The notes beneath the pieces were generated by a model, which was not told the DNA's origin, made no database searches, and worked only from the letters and a program-made list of their open reading frames with translations. A stretch of DNA of 23,885 bases, taken from Carex sylvatica. Taxonomy: Eukaryota; Streptophyta; Magnoliopsida; Poales; Cyperaceae. The stretch's first letter is position 1. Each line of letters begins with the position of its first letter. Both the position numbers and the translations under genes were made by a program. Positions 9,732 through 20,833 of this stretch are shown one piece after another. Where the stretch lies: NCBI GenBank assembly GCA_964058845.1, contig CAXKVR010000310.1, forward strand, positions 1-23,885, given 5' to 3'.

Positions 9732-11059
9732 TTTTGACGGCGGAAAGTAACCTATCCTAAAAAAATGACAAAAGCGCCCTAATTTTTGACGGCTTAGGTT
9801 AAACAAACTTGATCTCGGATGCATGGATGCAAAACAGATGGAGAACCTATCCAAAACCCTAATTTGAATGGTTCAGATTAACTATTTCCACTATGCGGCT
9901 CAAAAAAAAAGATGTATATTTAAATAATAAAGACTTTATTATTTTGACGGTGGAAAGTTACCTATCCTAAAAAAATGACAAAAAACCCTAATTTTGACGG
10001 CTTAGATTAAACAAACTTGATCTGGGATGTATGTATGCAAAACAGCTGCAGGACCTATCCAAAACCCTAATTTGGATGGTTCAGATTAACTATTTCCACT
10101 ATGCGGCTCAAAAAAAAAGATGTATATTTAAATAATAAAGACTTTATTATTTTGACGGTGGAAAGTTACCTATCCTAAAAAAATGACAAAAAACCCTAAT
10201 TTTGACGGCTTAGATTAAACAAACTTGATCTGGGATGTATGTATGCAAAACAGCTGCAGGACCTATCCAAAACCCTAATTTGGATGGTTCAGATTAACTA
10301 TTTCCACTATGCGGCTCAAAAAAAAAGATGTATATTTAAATAATAAAGACTTTATTATTTTGACGGTGGAAAGTTACCTATCCTAAAAAAATGACAAAAA
10401 ACCCTAATTTTGACGGCTTAGATTAAACAAACTTGATCTGGGATGTATGTATGCAAAACAGCTGCAGGACCTATCCAAAACCCTAATTTGGATGGTTCAG
10501 ATTAACTATTTCCACTATGCAGCTAAAAAAAAGATGTATATTTAAATAATAAAGACTTTATTATTTGATGGTGGAAAGTTACCTATCCTAAAAAAATGAA
10601 AAAAAAAAAACCTAATTTGACGGCTTAGATTAAACAAACTTGATATAGGATGCACGTATGCAAAACAACTGGAGGACCTATCCAAAACCCTAATTTGGAT
10701 GGTTCAGATTTCACTATTTCCACTATGCAGCTCAAAAAGAAAATGTATATTTCCTAAATAATAAAGACTTCATTATTTTGACAGCGGAAAGTAACCTATC
10801 CTAAAAAATGACATAAACGCCTTAATTTTGACGGTTCAGATTAAACAAACTTCATCTGGGATGCATGTATGCAAAACAGCTGGAAGTCCTATCCAAAACC
10901 CTAATTTGAATGGTTCAGATTTAACTAATTCCGCTATGCGGCTAAAAAACAAAATGTATATATCCAAGATTTTATTATTTTGACGGTGGAAAGTAACCTA
11001 CCTATCCTAAAAAAAATGACAAAAACACCCTAAATTTTGACGGCTTAGATTAAACAAAA
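9732..11059. repeat. ~208-bp tandem array, 6.4 copies
   Basis: Units start at 9732, 9942, 10150, 10358, about 10563, 10777 and 10978, the last a partial of 82 bases. The second to fourth units are nearly identical; the outer ones diverge. Each unit begins ttttgacggtggaaagt. It holds two related half-motifs (ccctaattttgacggcttag and ccctaatttggatggttcag), two aaaccctaa-type telo-box words and, in most copies, the palindrome aaataataaag-a-ctttattattt (9922-9944 in the first). No ORF is conserved across units. Confidence 0.9.
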
Positions 11060-12797
11060 TGAACAATTCCTAAGTTGAATATTCTTAGTTAGTAAGTGGT
11101 AAATCTCTATCATCCCCCTTCTTTTGGGCACATTGAATTTGTAATTGCCAGCTAATTTGAAACAAAATTCCTATTTAGGACTATAACAAGGCTCTAGAAC
11201 ATGTTGATCTCTATTTCGTGCTTTGCTTTGGCTGCCTTCTTACACCTTTCATCTTCATCGAATCTGTTTTGTTGCTCTCATTTGTTTTATAGGCTGGTCC
11301 ATTCCAAATAACATTACAGACTACAGTTTCACATAACCCAAAGTAAAAACAAAAGAAAGAGGGGTCACTTACAATTATTTAACTTGTAAGCAAGTGCTTT
11401 AACCCTGTTGGTGAAGATATTCAAATGAGTAGAGAATTAAACTCCAGATGAGTATAGAGTCCTAACCTTCATTTTCAGTACCGATACAGAACCAATATCA
11501 CCTCAAACTCGAACAAAAATGATGTACATCAGTGGAATCAGAATGAATTCAGAGATAAACAAAATTCATCAGCCGTGCAAGTGCAACCTCCAGTTAAAGC
11601 CTTTTTAGCCTAGGTACAAAACACTCTCAGGAAGGAGAAGGACCCATGTAATCAATCACTCTAAGCGCCAAATTGAAGGAAATGGCATGCGGAGCGGAGA
11701 GAATGTAATTAAACTGTAAAGTGTGAATGGGGAGTGTCAAAACATTGTTTCGGTACCTTTACCTTTCAGTGACTGAAAGATCGAAAGTATCGTGCTTTGG
11801 TGACTGATTAGTGAACAATTGACGGGTTGAACTTGAATAGGCAGGAGAGGCTATTTTTACAGATCAGTTTGGGCTGTATAGGCAGGAGAAAGTAGTTGGG
11901 CTGAATGGGCCATGTGTTGGGCTTGTCTCTGTCTGGAGAATTTTTTTCATTTTCTCCTACCTATTACTTCTCTTTTTATCCACATCCTTCAAATTGTTGC
12001 TCTTTGAATCTATTATATTATGATTATTTAAACTTTCAACACGTGCACGAGTTTATTTTAAATTATTACATTCGGTATAAAATTATATAGACAAGATCCC
12101 AAACATTAAGGAAACTATGAATTTACATGCCTATTTTTTTCCTTAATAGTTTAAATAATGATCTAAATATGTCCATATGATGGTGTCTTGGTTTTTTATT
12201 CATTTGCATTTTTTTCCCTAATTTCGTAAGTGGTCTCTCGAATTAATTGTTCGCTTTCCTCATTAATGCAACTTAATAACTAAATTAAAAAATTGTTTCA
12301 TCAGATATTAAAATGATGAGTGGACCATCAAAATATCCAACCACAGGTGTACAAAGAAATAGGCATGTAAATACATGACGTGATGTGCTGTAATTAGTCA
12401 TGTCGTAACTTGAATTACATAATGTGTCTTCGTACTGTGCTTAAATTCAGAAGGACAGTCACAACATGTAAATAGTTACAATATATTAATCATGCTGTGA
12501 TCATATGTGATGTTTGTAACGTTTAGTCACATTTAATTTTTTTTTTTAATTTAAGTTAGTTTATTCAAGATTCACAATTCGATTATAACCTAATGGTATT
12601 AATTACGTATGACTTGTGCAGTCACGTGTCATGTAGTATTGTGACTAAATATATCGTGTGATGTGACATGTGAATAATCATGGCACATAATATACGTGTC
12701 ACAACATATAACCAACACAAGTGTCGACATCGTGATAAAACCACATTGTATTTGCGACGTATCCGATTATGAGGTGACTTTTTTACACTTTGCATCG
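11060..12797. other. intergenic, no gene seen; palindrome-rich at 12355-12745
   Basis: Only short frames occur. The segment 12355-12745 is dense in gtcac/gtgac, catgtg and atcat words in both orientations, and includes cacgtg at about 12623. Another cacgtg lies near 12040. This looks like old transposon sequence but has no definable ends. Confidence 0.35.
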
Positions 12798-13266
12798 TGT
12801 TTGGATGGAGAGTCGAGGAAGGAATGGGAGGTGAAGAATAGAAGGGAATAGAATAGAAAGGAAGATTAACACATTTATTCTTTTCGTATTTTGATGATTA
12901 ATAAGAGAAAATAAATTTATCTTTCATTTTTTCTTATTTCTTGTTTGGTTGATTAAAATTTAGAAGTTAATGAAAAATTGGGTGGCTATTGTAAGATTGT
13001 GACAAAAAATTTGTATGAGAATTATATAGGTAAAATACATAGTTATGTATTTGTGTTATTTTTCTTAAAATATTTGCAACAAAATTTATTTTCATCCGTT
13101 ACACTTCAATTTGAAAGAGAAATCGATTCTGTGAATTATAATGATAAAAGATTAAACCTTTCACCTCCTGTACCCTCCTCCGATATAATTTTGTCAATCA
13201 AATACGATTTGATAAAAAATTTATTTTCTTTCCATTCCCTCCCTTCCTCTACTCTCCATCCAAACA
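12798..13266. mobile_element. MITE with ~30-bp terminal inverted repeats
   Basis: The left end tgtttggatggagagtcgag is mirrored by the right end ctctactctccatccaaaca. Match continues inward (gaggaagg/ccttcctc, gggag/ctccc). The 469-base interior is AT-rich and has no transposase. A 136-codon frame overlapping it is low-complexity. No convincing target duplication was identified, so the superfamily is left open. Confidence 0.65.
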
Positions 13267-13977
13267 AGGTGTTGATACATAGTACATGGCAATTACGGTG
13301 TACCCAGCAGCCTCCTTTTCTTTTCTATTTTTTTGAGATCCCGATAGTGACTATCAGGTACAGAGAAAAAAAAATTAAAACCTCTTAGACTTGTACATCC
13401 ACAACCCACTAAGAAAGAAATTAAATTACAACAATCTCAACTAAATTTTAACCACAGCATCGCCTCTTCCTTATTAGTTTGACAGTGGAAGCAGGGTTCA
13501 AAGGATGAATATTTTATTAGTATTACACAGAGACAGCCCCAATTTGAGCCGTTCGTAAAAATATGACAATTAATTCTCATAAAACAATTGAGGATCCCAG
13601 TACAGTACTCCTTTGCAATTTCTGTTATTTTCTGTAATTTTACTGTTACTATATCATACATTTATTAATTTATTCTGTTGTCAATAAAAATATGGATACA
13701 TGTCAGGTATCAATTTATTTGTCAATCCGAGCTTTCTTCTTAAGATTCACTCTACTTAAAATGTCTTCGGATAAACGTATGGAATAGTGCATGCTATCTA
13801 CTATATATATATATTTTATATCAAGTACAGCAGGAGCAGGCTATGTAGTATATTTTATATCAAGTAGACAAGTAAAGACCAAAAGATTTTGTTTAATTAA
13901 ACAAAACAAATATACTGGAAATTAACTGTTTCTTTTTTCTTTTTCTTTTTTGAAAACCTGGCAGCAGCTGTCATGTA
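13267..13977. other. intergenic, no gene seen
   Basis: AT-rich sequence without a protein-like frame. It contains a perfect 18-base direct repeat, tatattttatatcaagta, at 13810-13827 and 13849-13866 (39 bases apart). Confidence 0.5.
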
Positions 13978-14960
13978 TAACTGCTTCCTTTTTTTACAAT
14001 CGACAATTATGTAGTACGGACGCTATTGATTTTTTGTGTCAAATACATGCGCCAGTTATATAATCGAACAAACCAAATTAATTTAAATCGGCTGTAAATT
14101 TCAAATTGGATATTTGGTAATTTGAGAGAATTTCATATATACCTCTCAAAACCTTCGAAATTGAAATTACATATTTTTCCCTCTAAAATTCATAATATCA
14201 TATTTACCCTTTCAAAATTAAATAACTTAATTACAAATTTACTCATTCTATTGTATTTTGTATTAGAACATATTTTAAATTTATAAAGTGCTCATTTTAT
14301 CTTTTATTAAGAAAAAATAAAAATATATACATTTTTAGAAAAATGTCAGTTTTTAATTAGTTGGCTTCCGATGACAAATGAGTTATTTCTTTACTTCTCC
14401 ACTTTCACTGTGGTAGCTGAAGGCCGGCATAAATTTCCATAATGACTAAAATTTAATTAAAAAAAATAAAAAAATATAATGCCAATTAATTGCTTTCTTT
14501 TTTTGACAATTAACAATTAAAGTAGCATGTACACAATTAACTTTTTGTGCCAAATACATGCGCCCTCTTTCTGTCTTATCATATAATAAAACAACCCAAT
14601 TCATTTAATTTATATAAGATTGTAAAGGTTCCAATTGATGTTGACGTAATTTTATCATCGCAATTTCACCGCAATTTTGGTGCAATTTCGTCAGAATTGG
14701 GTTAGAAGCCCCAATGTAAATTTCCATTAAAGAGCAAAAAAACATCGATTTAATTAAATTTCACAAAAATATATATATACAGACACACACACACACACAC
14801 TAGTTTAAAATGTGCCAAATACATGGGTCCTCTTCGTGTCCTATCACATAATCAAACAAATAAAATTAGTTAAAATCGGTTGTAAAAATTCCAATTGACA
14901 ATTAGACACTGACATAATATTATCATCGCAATTTCGTGAGAATTGGGTGTGAAATGCCAA
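13978..14960. repeat. three diverged copies of a dispersed repeat
   Basis: The copies share the core gtg(t/c)caaatacatg at 14036, 14547 and 14812, in the same order of flanking blocks. These are a T-rich lead plus acaat..acaatta in the first two, a tcatataat/tcacataat-aaacaa block, aaatcgg(c/t)tgtaaa, and tatcatcgcaatttc with gaattgggt in the last two. Spacing is 511 and 265 bases, so the middle copy is separated by unrelated sequence. No coding potential was seen. Confidence 0.6.
14769..14800. repeat. compound (AT)n(AC)n microsatellite
   Basis: An AT run is followed by about nine AC units, between repeat copies 2 and 3. Confidence 0.9.
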
Positions 14961-14980
14961 AAAGAAGAGGCATTAGGCAC

Positions 14981-15030
14981 AGGAGAGGAGAGGAGAGGAG
15001 AGGAGAGGAGAGGAGAGGCGAGGCGAGGTG
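14981..15030. repeat. (AGGAG)n minisatellite, 10 copies
   Basis: Seven perfect AGGAG units are followed by AGGCG, AGGCG and AGGTG, a purine-only tract with decay at its right end. Confidence 0.95.
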
Positions 15031-16135
15031 ATGTGAAACTTCCTTTTAATTTTTAACGGTGGAAAGGATCTAAAAATTCCCAACCACCATCCAAAGTGCA
15101 CGCCACATTGATAGTTACATGAAAGAGAGATTATCCATCACGGACATGTATTGTTAGTTTGTTACCTTCTCTTCTCTTCTCTCTCACTGTTTTCTTTTCT
15201 TTATTCCTCTTACAGAAAATATCTTAATCTCCATTCATTACCAGGCAACATCTATGCTTTTATTTATTTATTCATCACAAACAAACAATATTTTTTATTT
15301 GGATTCTAGATTTATCTAGGTTTTCAACTTTTTATTTATTTTATATATTTTGGAGTAAATTAACAGACTACATCATTGTGGTTTTTCCTAAGAAAATATA
15401 ATTTTTAATTATTACTATTTGAAAAGGCAAAATTCATTCGGTGTCTATTAAGAGATGGAGGACAGCTCACATATACGAAATACTAATTAAAAAATATAAT
15501 ATATTACTGTGAAGAAGTGTTGTATTGGCTTAATTTAAAACCATCTTATAATCATCGTTAAACATTTTCTCTAAGAAAATGATTGTAAACATTTCTTGAG
15601 TTAAACACGCTAAAAATGACGCGTTATTCCGTAAAAATATTAGTAATATATTGAGCATAGTCAATTGAACTTATCCTTTGTTGTTCGGTATATTTTGTGT
15701 TGCATTGTATTTCAGAAGATTCCAAAAATTTGTCTAAGATTTCGCTTCGTGCAGCTAATTTAAAAAACATTTATAATCTAACAAGGGAAATGATTGGTGC
15801 GTCTTCAAAATGCGTATGACTGTACCAGGCAATAATAATACCTATATGCCCTGCATGTGATCCCCACAAATGGATTATTCTTAAAAGGAAAAAAAATATA
15901 AAAAAAAATAAAAAACCAATTTTGTGGGGTCTTAACCATAAATGATAAATGGATGCCATACATCATCGCCTAACCCTTAAAATGCCCAACTTTTTATTTA
16001 ATCATAATTAAGTTTCAAATTATATCTTTTAATTTCATGACAAATTTTGAAAAATAAGAATGTTGGGTAAAAAATGTCCTTTTTTTTTACACACTAACTT
16101 CTGCATCAGTGTATGAGTTGTGATTTGTAAATCTG
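15031..16135. other. intergenic, no gene seen
   Basis: AT-rich DNA with a small hairpin (attttct-cta-agaaaat near 15565). Frames are short and low-complexity. Confidence 0.5.
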
Positions 16136-16999
16136 AACTCAACACGGTTTGATTTTGGAAGAAAAAAGCTCGGCTCAGCTCGGCTCAGCTTAGCTCAACT
16201 CATGCAAACACTTGGCTCGACTCGGCTTGACTCGGCTCGGCTCACGAGCCGACTCATATTTTTACTTATTATCCTAGATTTATTTTCAAGCTATTGTCTT
16301 TTGTTATTTTCCTAGATCAATCAAAACACACTTGCTTCTAAATGTTGTAACTGAATTTCAGAAATAATGACATTCATAAAAACTGTATTGATATTAATTG
16401 TCAGTTAACTTATAATAGCTAGTTTGTCCGAAATTTTAGTATCGACAGTAGTATAAAATATAGACTCAGTCTTCCAAATATTATTTTTTGTATATGTCAC
16501 CAGCAAAGAGTTGATTTGTCCACCGCTTTCACATTTTTTTCAATGATTTCAAATTTCATTTTTTTTCAAAATTTGAAATCAGTGAAAAAAATGTGAAAGC
16601 GATGGAAAAATCAGCTATTTTCTAGTGACATCTGTAAACAACAATCTTTGAAAGACCAAGTCTAGATTTTACAGCTCTTATAAGCTAACTGACAATTAAT
16701 ATGTGACAGAGTGGAATCGATGTAATTTTTGTGAATGCCATTCTTTTTTAAATTTAGTTACGAAATTTGAAGGTAAGTGTGTTTTGATTGATCTAGAAAA
16801 ATAACAAAAGACAACAACCTGAAAATAAACTTAGGAAAGTAAAAATATGAGCTGGCTCGCGAGCCGAGTCAAGCCAAGTATTTACTTGAGCCGAACCAAG
16901 CTTTTTCTTTCAAAATCAAACCGAGTTAGAGCCAAATATTTTGCTTCTCTCATTGAGCTGAGCCGAGTTTGAGCCGAACCTTAATCATTAGCAGCCCTA
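16136..16999. mobile_element. large foldback transposon, ~0.86 kb
   Basis: Two arms of roughly 400 bases are inverted copies of each other. Examples are ttgtcttttgttatttt against aaaataacaaaagacaa, and ctagatcaatcaaaacacac against gtgtgttttgattgatctag. Tandem ggctcg/agctcg-type words lie near both ends. The centre (about 16520-16605) forms a nearly perfect stem around a 12-base loop at 16557-16568. The right end reads attagcagcccta; the left end is diverged or truncated. No transposase is present. Superfamily is uncertain. Confidence 0.75.
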
Positions 17000-17089
17000 A
17001 TTGTAGAAGCTAAAAAAATATTGATATATACACTTGGTTTCTTTTCTTTCCATTAAAAGTTCCCTATAATTTTGGACTAAAAAAAAAAA

Positions 17090-17940
17090 TAGCTCGGGAA
17101 GAGCTTCGCGTACAAGAAGCCTTTTTTCTTTCATTAAATCAGGACAAACCAATTACACACATAGTTCATACCAGTACATATACCAGTACATAAAAGTACA
17201 TAAAACAGTCATACCAGTACAATAAACAATAATTGAATCCCCTTATACAAAGCTAGACAAGAAAAAACAGAAAAAAGACAGAACCGTGCTCTGATTACAA
17301 GATATGAGCCTTCAGGTCGTCGTGCTCATATTGATAGATAGTGAGCCTACATTGTTTTCTGTGCTTGTGCTCAGATTGATTTCTATTGAGCCATCATTAT
17401 TTCTTGTCCTTAGAAAAAACAGTGTTGTTTTCGGAATCAGGGCGAGCTAGAGATATCCAGGAGAGTCTCCATGTTCAGATGAAGTTTGTGCCTGATTTAT
17501 TCAGAAGAAGATGGAGAAAGGTCGAAGAAGCGGGAGAAGCAGAAGTAGGGAGCAAAAGAGGAAAGAAACAACACCACTGTCTTCAACCATATAAACACAT
17601 ACCTTATTTATATATCGCGATAGTAGATACTAAGAGAACGGAAAGCGAATTTACAGCACTCACATCTGAACTCAAATACTCGAAACAGAGCGAAAAGCAA
17701 TGGTCAAATCCATTAGAGAAAGCACCTGCTCTAACAAGGATTGGTGAGGCGGAGGAGCAACAAGTCGAAACGATGAGTAGGTGATCAAATCCTCTAATCA
17801 GAAGCACAAAGTGAGGTGAGAAGATGATCGGAGAAAACAAAAATCGACTCTCAAAATAATTTTTTATGTAATCGCCGGGAGAATCGCCTAAGCGATTCTC
17901 CTAGGAGAGGCGATATCTCCGAGGGTTAAGCAGCCTTTCT
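17090..17940 (-). other. transcript-like segment, unidentified
   Basis: GC-richer than the sequence around it and open on both strands for long stretches (minus 17604-17840, plus 17386-17784). Neither product shows a known domain. On the minus strand an exon-like end occurs at aataag|gtatgtgt (about 17600). Toward 17100 there are short hairpins (agctc-gggaa-gagct). The segment also holds three degenerate gtgctc...gagcc repeats at 17285-17392. It may be a gene leader, a captured fragment or an LTR-type remnant. Confidence 0.3.
17871..17914. repeat. GC-rich nested hairpin
   Basis: ggagaatcgc at 17878-17887 pairs perfectly with gcgattctcc at 17892-17901 around the loop ctaa. An outer pair, atcgcc at 17871-17876 and ggcgat near 17909-17914, extends the structure. 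It is unusual in such AT-rich surroundings. Confidence 0.8.
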
Positions 17941-18769
17941 TTTTCTGGAAATTCATAATAAATTTTCTACAAATTTAAATTGAAATATAATTCTGATTAA
18001 ATTAAAAAGAAAAAGAAAATCAGCTCAAACTCTTCAAGTTGGAATTAAAAAAAATTAACGTCAAGTAAGAATAGACTAAGAAAGCTATAAAAAGTTAGAA
18101 AAGAAGAGGACAAAAAAAAAAACATGTAATCACAAAAATATCATAGTAGGTCACATTTAACATAGTCCCCTATTAATGTCAAATTTAATTATGCCCAACA
18201 TGTCATACCTCATTCTAATCATGTCAATGATACAAGTGAAGTTTTCAGACGGTGACCCACAAAATGTTTAAGTACCACCAAACCAAATTTAGTACAAAGG
18301 TAACAATAATTCATAAACAATTTAAATTTTTTATTACAACAATGAATGAAGAACAAATCAAGTCCCATGATCAAGTCAACGCTTCTTTATTTTACCATAA
18401 AAACAAAAGGCCACGGTTGCTCTTTCTTGAACGGATCTCCTTGCTTGGATATATTTTTAAACAATTAAATTTTTTAATCACTTTCTTAGGACTTTTTAAT
18501 TGATGCGAATCATTTGATTATGTATGTTAGAATTTTGTATAATTTTAAAAGAGACGCTTGGCCGAAAAGGAAGAGCGATATATATTTTCAAATTACTCAA
18601 TATTTAAATATTCCATTCTAGTAATTAACAATTTTTTTATATTAAAATATTAGTTGTTATAAAAGTAATTTTTATTGGATAAATCCTAATTACGTAATCT
18701 CCCTTTTGTAATTGAGTGTGAAATTTTTCCAAAAAACTGTTCCTCCACTTTGGCAGAAATTGGTTAGAT
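17940..18769. other. AT-rich intergenic DNA
   Basis: No gene-like frame or clear repeat structure was seen. Confidence 0.5.
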
Positions 18770-19010
18770 ACAATGGTTCTATTTCTATGGATCCAAATCT
18801 GCACCATCATATTCTTCAATTCGAACCGTCCAAAAGCGATCAACTTCAATTACATCTGATTCATTTTAATAGATTATATTAATAAATATAGAAAAATAAG
18901 CAATTGAAACCGTTTTATCGATTTTAAACAGTTCGAATTGAAGAATAGAAGGGTGCTCATTTTCTCTCAAGAAAATGAGTAGATTTGAATTCTATTTCTA
19001 TTCGCACTAA
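18770..19010. mobile_element. MITE-like inverted repeat upstream of the MEI2-like gene
   Basis: A perfect 17-base inverted repeat, tattcttcaattcgaac at 18810-18826 and gttcgaattgaagaata at 18931-18947, is flanked by weaker mirrored sequence (ctatttctat, ccaaatct, gcacc). An inner hairpin ctcattttct-ctca-agaaaatgag occupies 18956-18979 on the right arm only. Exact ends and a target duplication were not resolved. Confidence 0.55.
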
Positions 19011-19014
19011 AGGA

Positions 19015-20029
19015 CAGAAAAAAATTTATCTTATAATTGCTATTTATAAAGTTGGCACTGTGACAAGATAGGCCTAATATCATTGAAACCTTTCACAAAA
19101 ATAGGTTGAAAAATTAGGACTTGTGTAAAATTGGCCATAAATAGTCAATTTTAATTAGAGAAAGGTCTCTTTCAAGTTTCAAGGGAACATATGATAAATC
19201 GAATATTATTTTTCCCCCTCAAGGAAAAGATCCATGTCGCAATAAAGTTGTAAAAGCATTCAAATGAATTGTAAAAATATCGCAATAAATGCTCATTTCT
19301 TTTTTTATTTTTCCTTGAAATAAATGGGTGTATCTGAGTCATACATTGATAAAAATATTTGTTCTAAAAATTTAATAGAAAATGTAAGAAAGTTGGGACT
19401 TGCCAACAACCGTAGTGTTTTTATCGATCGTCCATTTTTTGATACTGTAACATCGACTATCATGCGCAAATGATCAAATTAATTTTGACAATATCAATAA
19501 TTTATAAATTAAAATTTATATAGAATGCACACTTAGCAAAAACAACATACAAGATTAGTAGAAATAATTATTATTTGAAACTGAAATAAAGTGAATAATA
19601 AATAAATAAAGTGATAAGAAATAATTATTGTTTCTTTTAGACGAAGTAAAGTAACGATAAGAGTTATCCTCTTATCTTTAAACTTTAATTTGCTTCCAAA
19701 TATAACATACATATATGATATCAGATGCATGTTTTTTTTCTGACCCAACAACAAAAACAATGTTTGATATTTTATATAATACAAGGTAAAAAAATGTACA
19801 TACTACAATTACAGAGGACGAATGTGAATATATTGCTATATCCAGATGAAAAAGAAATATATTTTTGAAACAATCCAATGAGAGAATTAGGGGGAAAATT
19901 GTGAATTTAGCAATCAAATTGGCGTCTTTCATAATACAAAGAAAGGAGTAGAAATAAAATTGGTAATAAAATATTAATTAAATATTTGAAAGGGGGTGGA
20001 GCGAAGAAGTGTCAACGGACGCGAGTTTC
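19015..20029 (+). promoter_or_regulatory. upstream region of the MEI2-like gene
   Basis: About 1 kb of AT-rich DNA lies between a MITE-like repeat and the leader. It contains AT-rich TATA-like stretches (for example around 19966-19986, attaattaaatatttg) but no clear single TATA box. No ORF here looks protein-like. It presumably holds the promoter, inferred from position only. Confidence 0.35.
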
Positions 20030-20308
20030 TATTCAAATACAGCGAAATTCCCATCTATCCCATTACTCATTTACTCCTCTCTCTCTTCCCTCTCTCTCTC
20101 AAATAATACTTAGCAAGCCACTCGAGAAAAATACAAAAGAGAGAGAACCCATCAACCCTTTCCTACTACCATGTATCAGTATCACTTCGCAATCGCTCAA
20201 AAGCACTTCTGATTCTCTGATTTCTAATACACGACCGCGAATCGAGGCGAATTACGAGCTTGATCGACCGTGATTTCTGCGACCTTCAGATTAGTTGCTT
20301 CAGGCGAG
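20030..20308 (+). other. 5' UTR exon of the MEI2-like gene
   Basis: This is a probable non-coding first exon. It opens with a pyrimidine-rich stretch at about 20067-20100 (CTCTCTCT runs), typical of plant leaders, and ends at GAG before the donor gtgaaa at 20309. The transcription start is not defined by the sequence, so 20030 is approximate. It contains one short upstream ORF and no other ATG after it. Confidence 0.6.
20171..20212 (+). promoter_or_regulatory. upstream ORF 1 in the leader (13 codons)
   Basis: An ATG at 20171 (context ACCATGT) opens a 13-codon frame ending in TGA at 20210-20212. It lies wholly in the predicted 5' UTR exon. If transcription starts upstream, as the leader composition suggests, ribosomes meet it before the main start. 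Its peptide is not recognised. Confidence 0.45.
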
Positions 20309-20828
20309 GTGAAATTCCACTCCACCACGCAATTTGTTTCCCCTTTGATCTTGTTTTTGTCTTTATGTGCGTGTATTTTTGCTACTTTTCTTCTGATCAA
20401 CTAATTTGTTGCATTGAATTTTCATGATCATTCATTTGAGGTTATGCGATTGCTCTAATAGCCTCCTTGATTGGGATAAATGAAGGATTTCAAACTGATA
20501 ATTCACTGGGGAAGTCAGGAGTATAATATTTTTCAATCTATAAATAAAGTTCGGCAATTGTTCTTAAATTTGTCCTTTGCTGTTTTCTGAATTGCCAAAG
20601 TTAGCTATGAACTTCACATGACATTGTAAATTGTGAACTGTTTAGGTATATATCCTTCTCTTTGTTTTTGAAAGTGTTAATAATACCTTCCTCTACAGAA
20701 TTCCCCTAATTGTGTCTTTTTTCAATGGCTGCTACTATTGCAAAAAGTATATTGGAAGCTTTTTATGATTGAAAAGAACTTTTCTTATAATGTGTTCACA
20801 TTAATTTTCATTGTCACATTGTTACCAG
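20309..20828 (+). other. 5' UTR intron of the MEI2-like gene
   Basis: This 520-base T-rich interval has a GAG|gtgaaa donor and a ttaccag acceptor ending 10 bases before the start ATG. An intron in the leader explains the long gap between the CT-rich leader and the first coding exon. Leader introns often raise expression of plant housekeeping genes, but nothing here shows that directly. RNA evidence would settle the borders. Confidence 0.6.
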
Positions 20829-20833
20829 GGTTA

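Noticed and set aside
9732..11059. Possible CRISPR-like array
   Set aside because: Contiguous ~208-bp tandem units with no short repeat plus unique spacers; plant context.
17386..17784. Plus-strand 132-codon frame
   Set aside because: No recognisable domain and overlaps an equally long minus frame with a splice-like border; not called as a gene.
19986..20273. 95-codon frame before the MEI2-like gene
   Set aside because: Begins at TTG, is pyrimidine-rich leader sequence and ends before the leader splice site; 5' UTR, not a gene.
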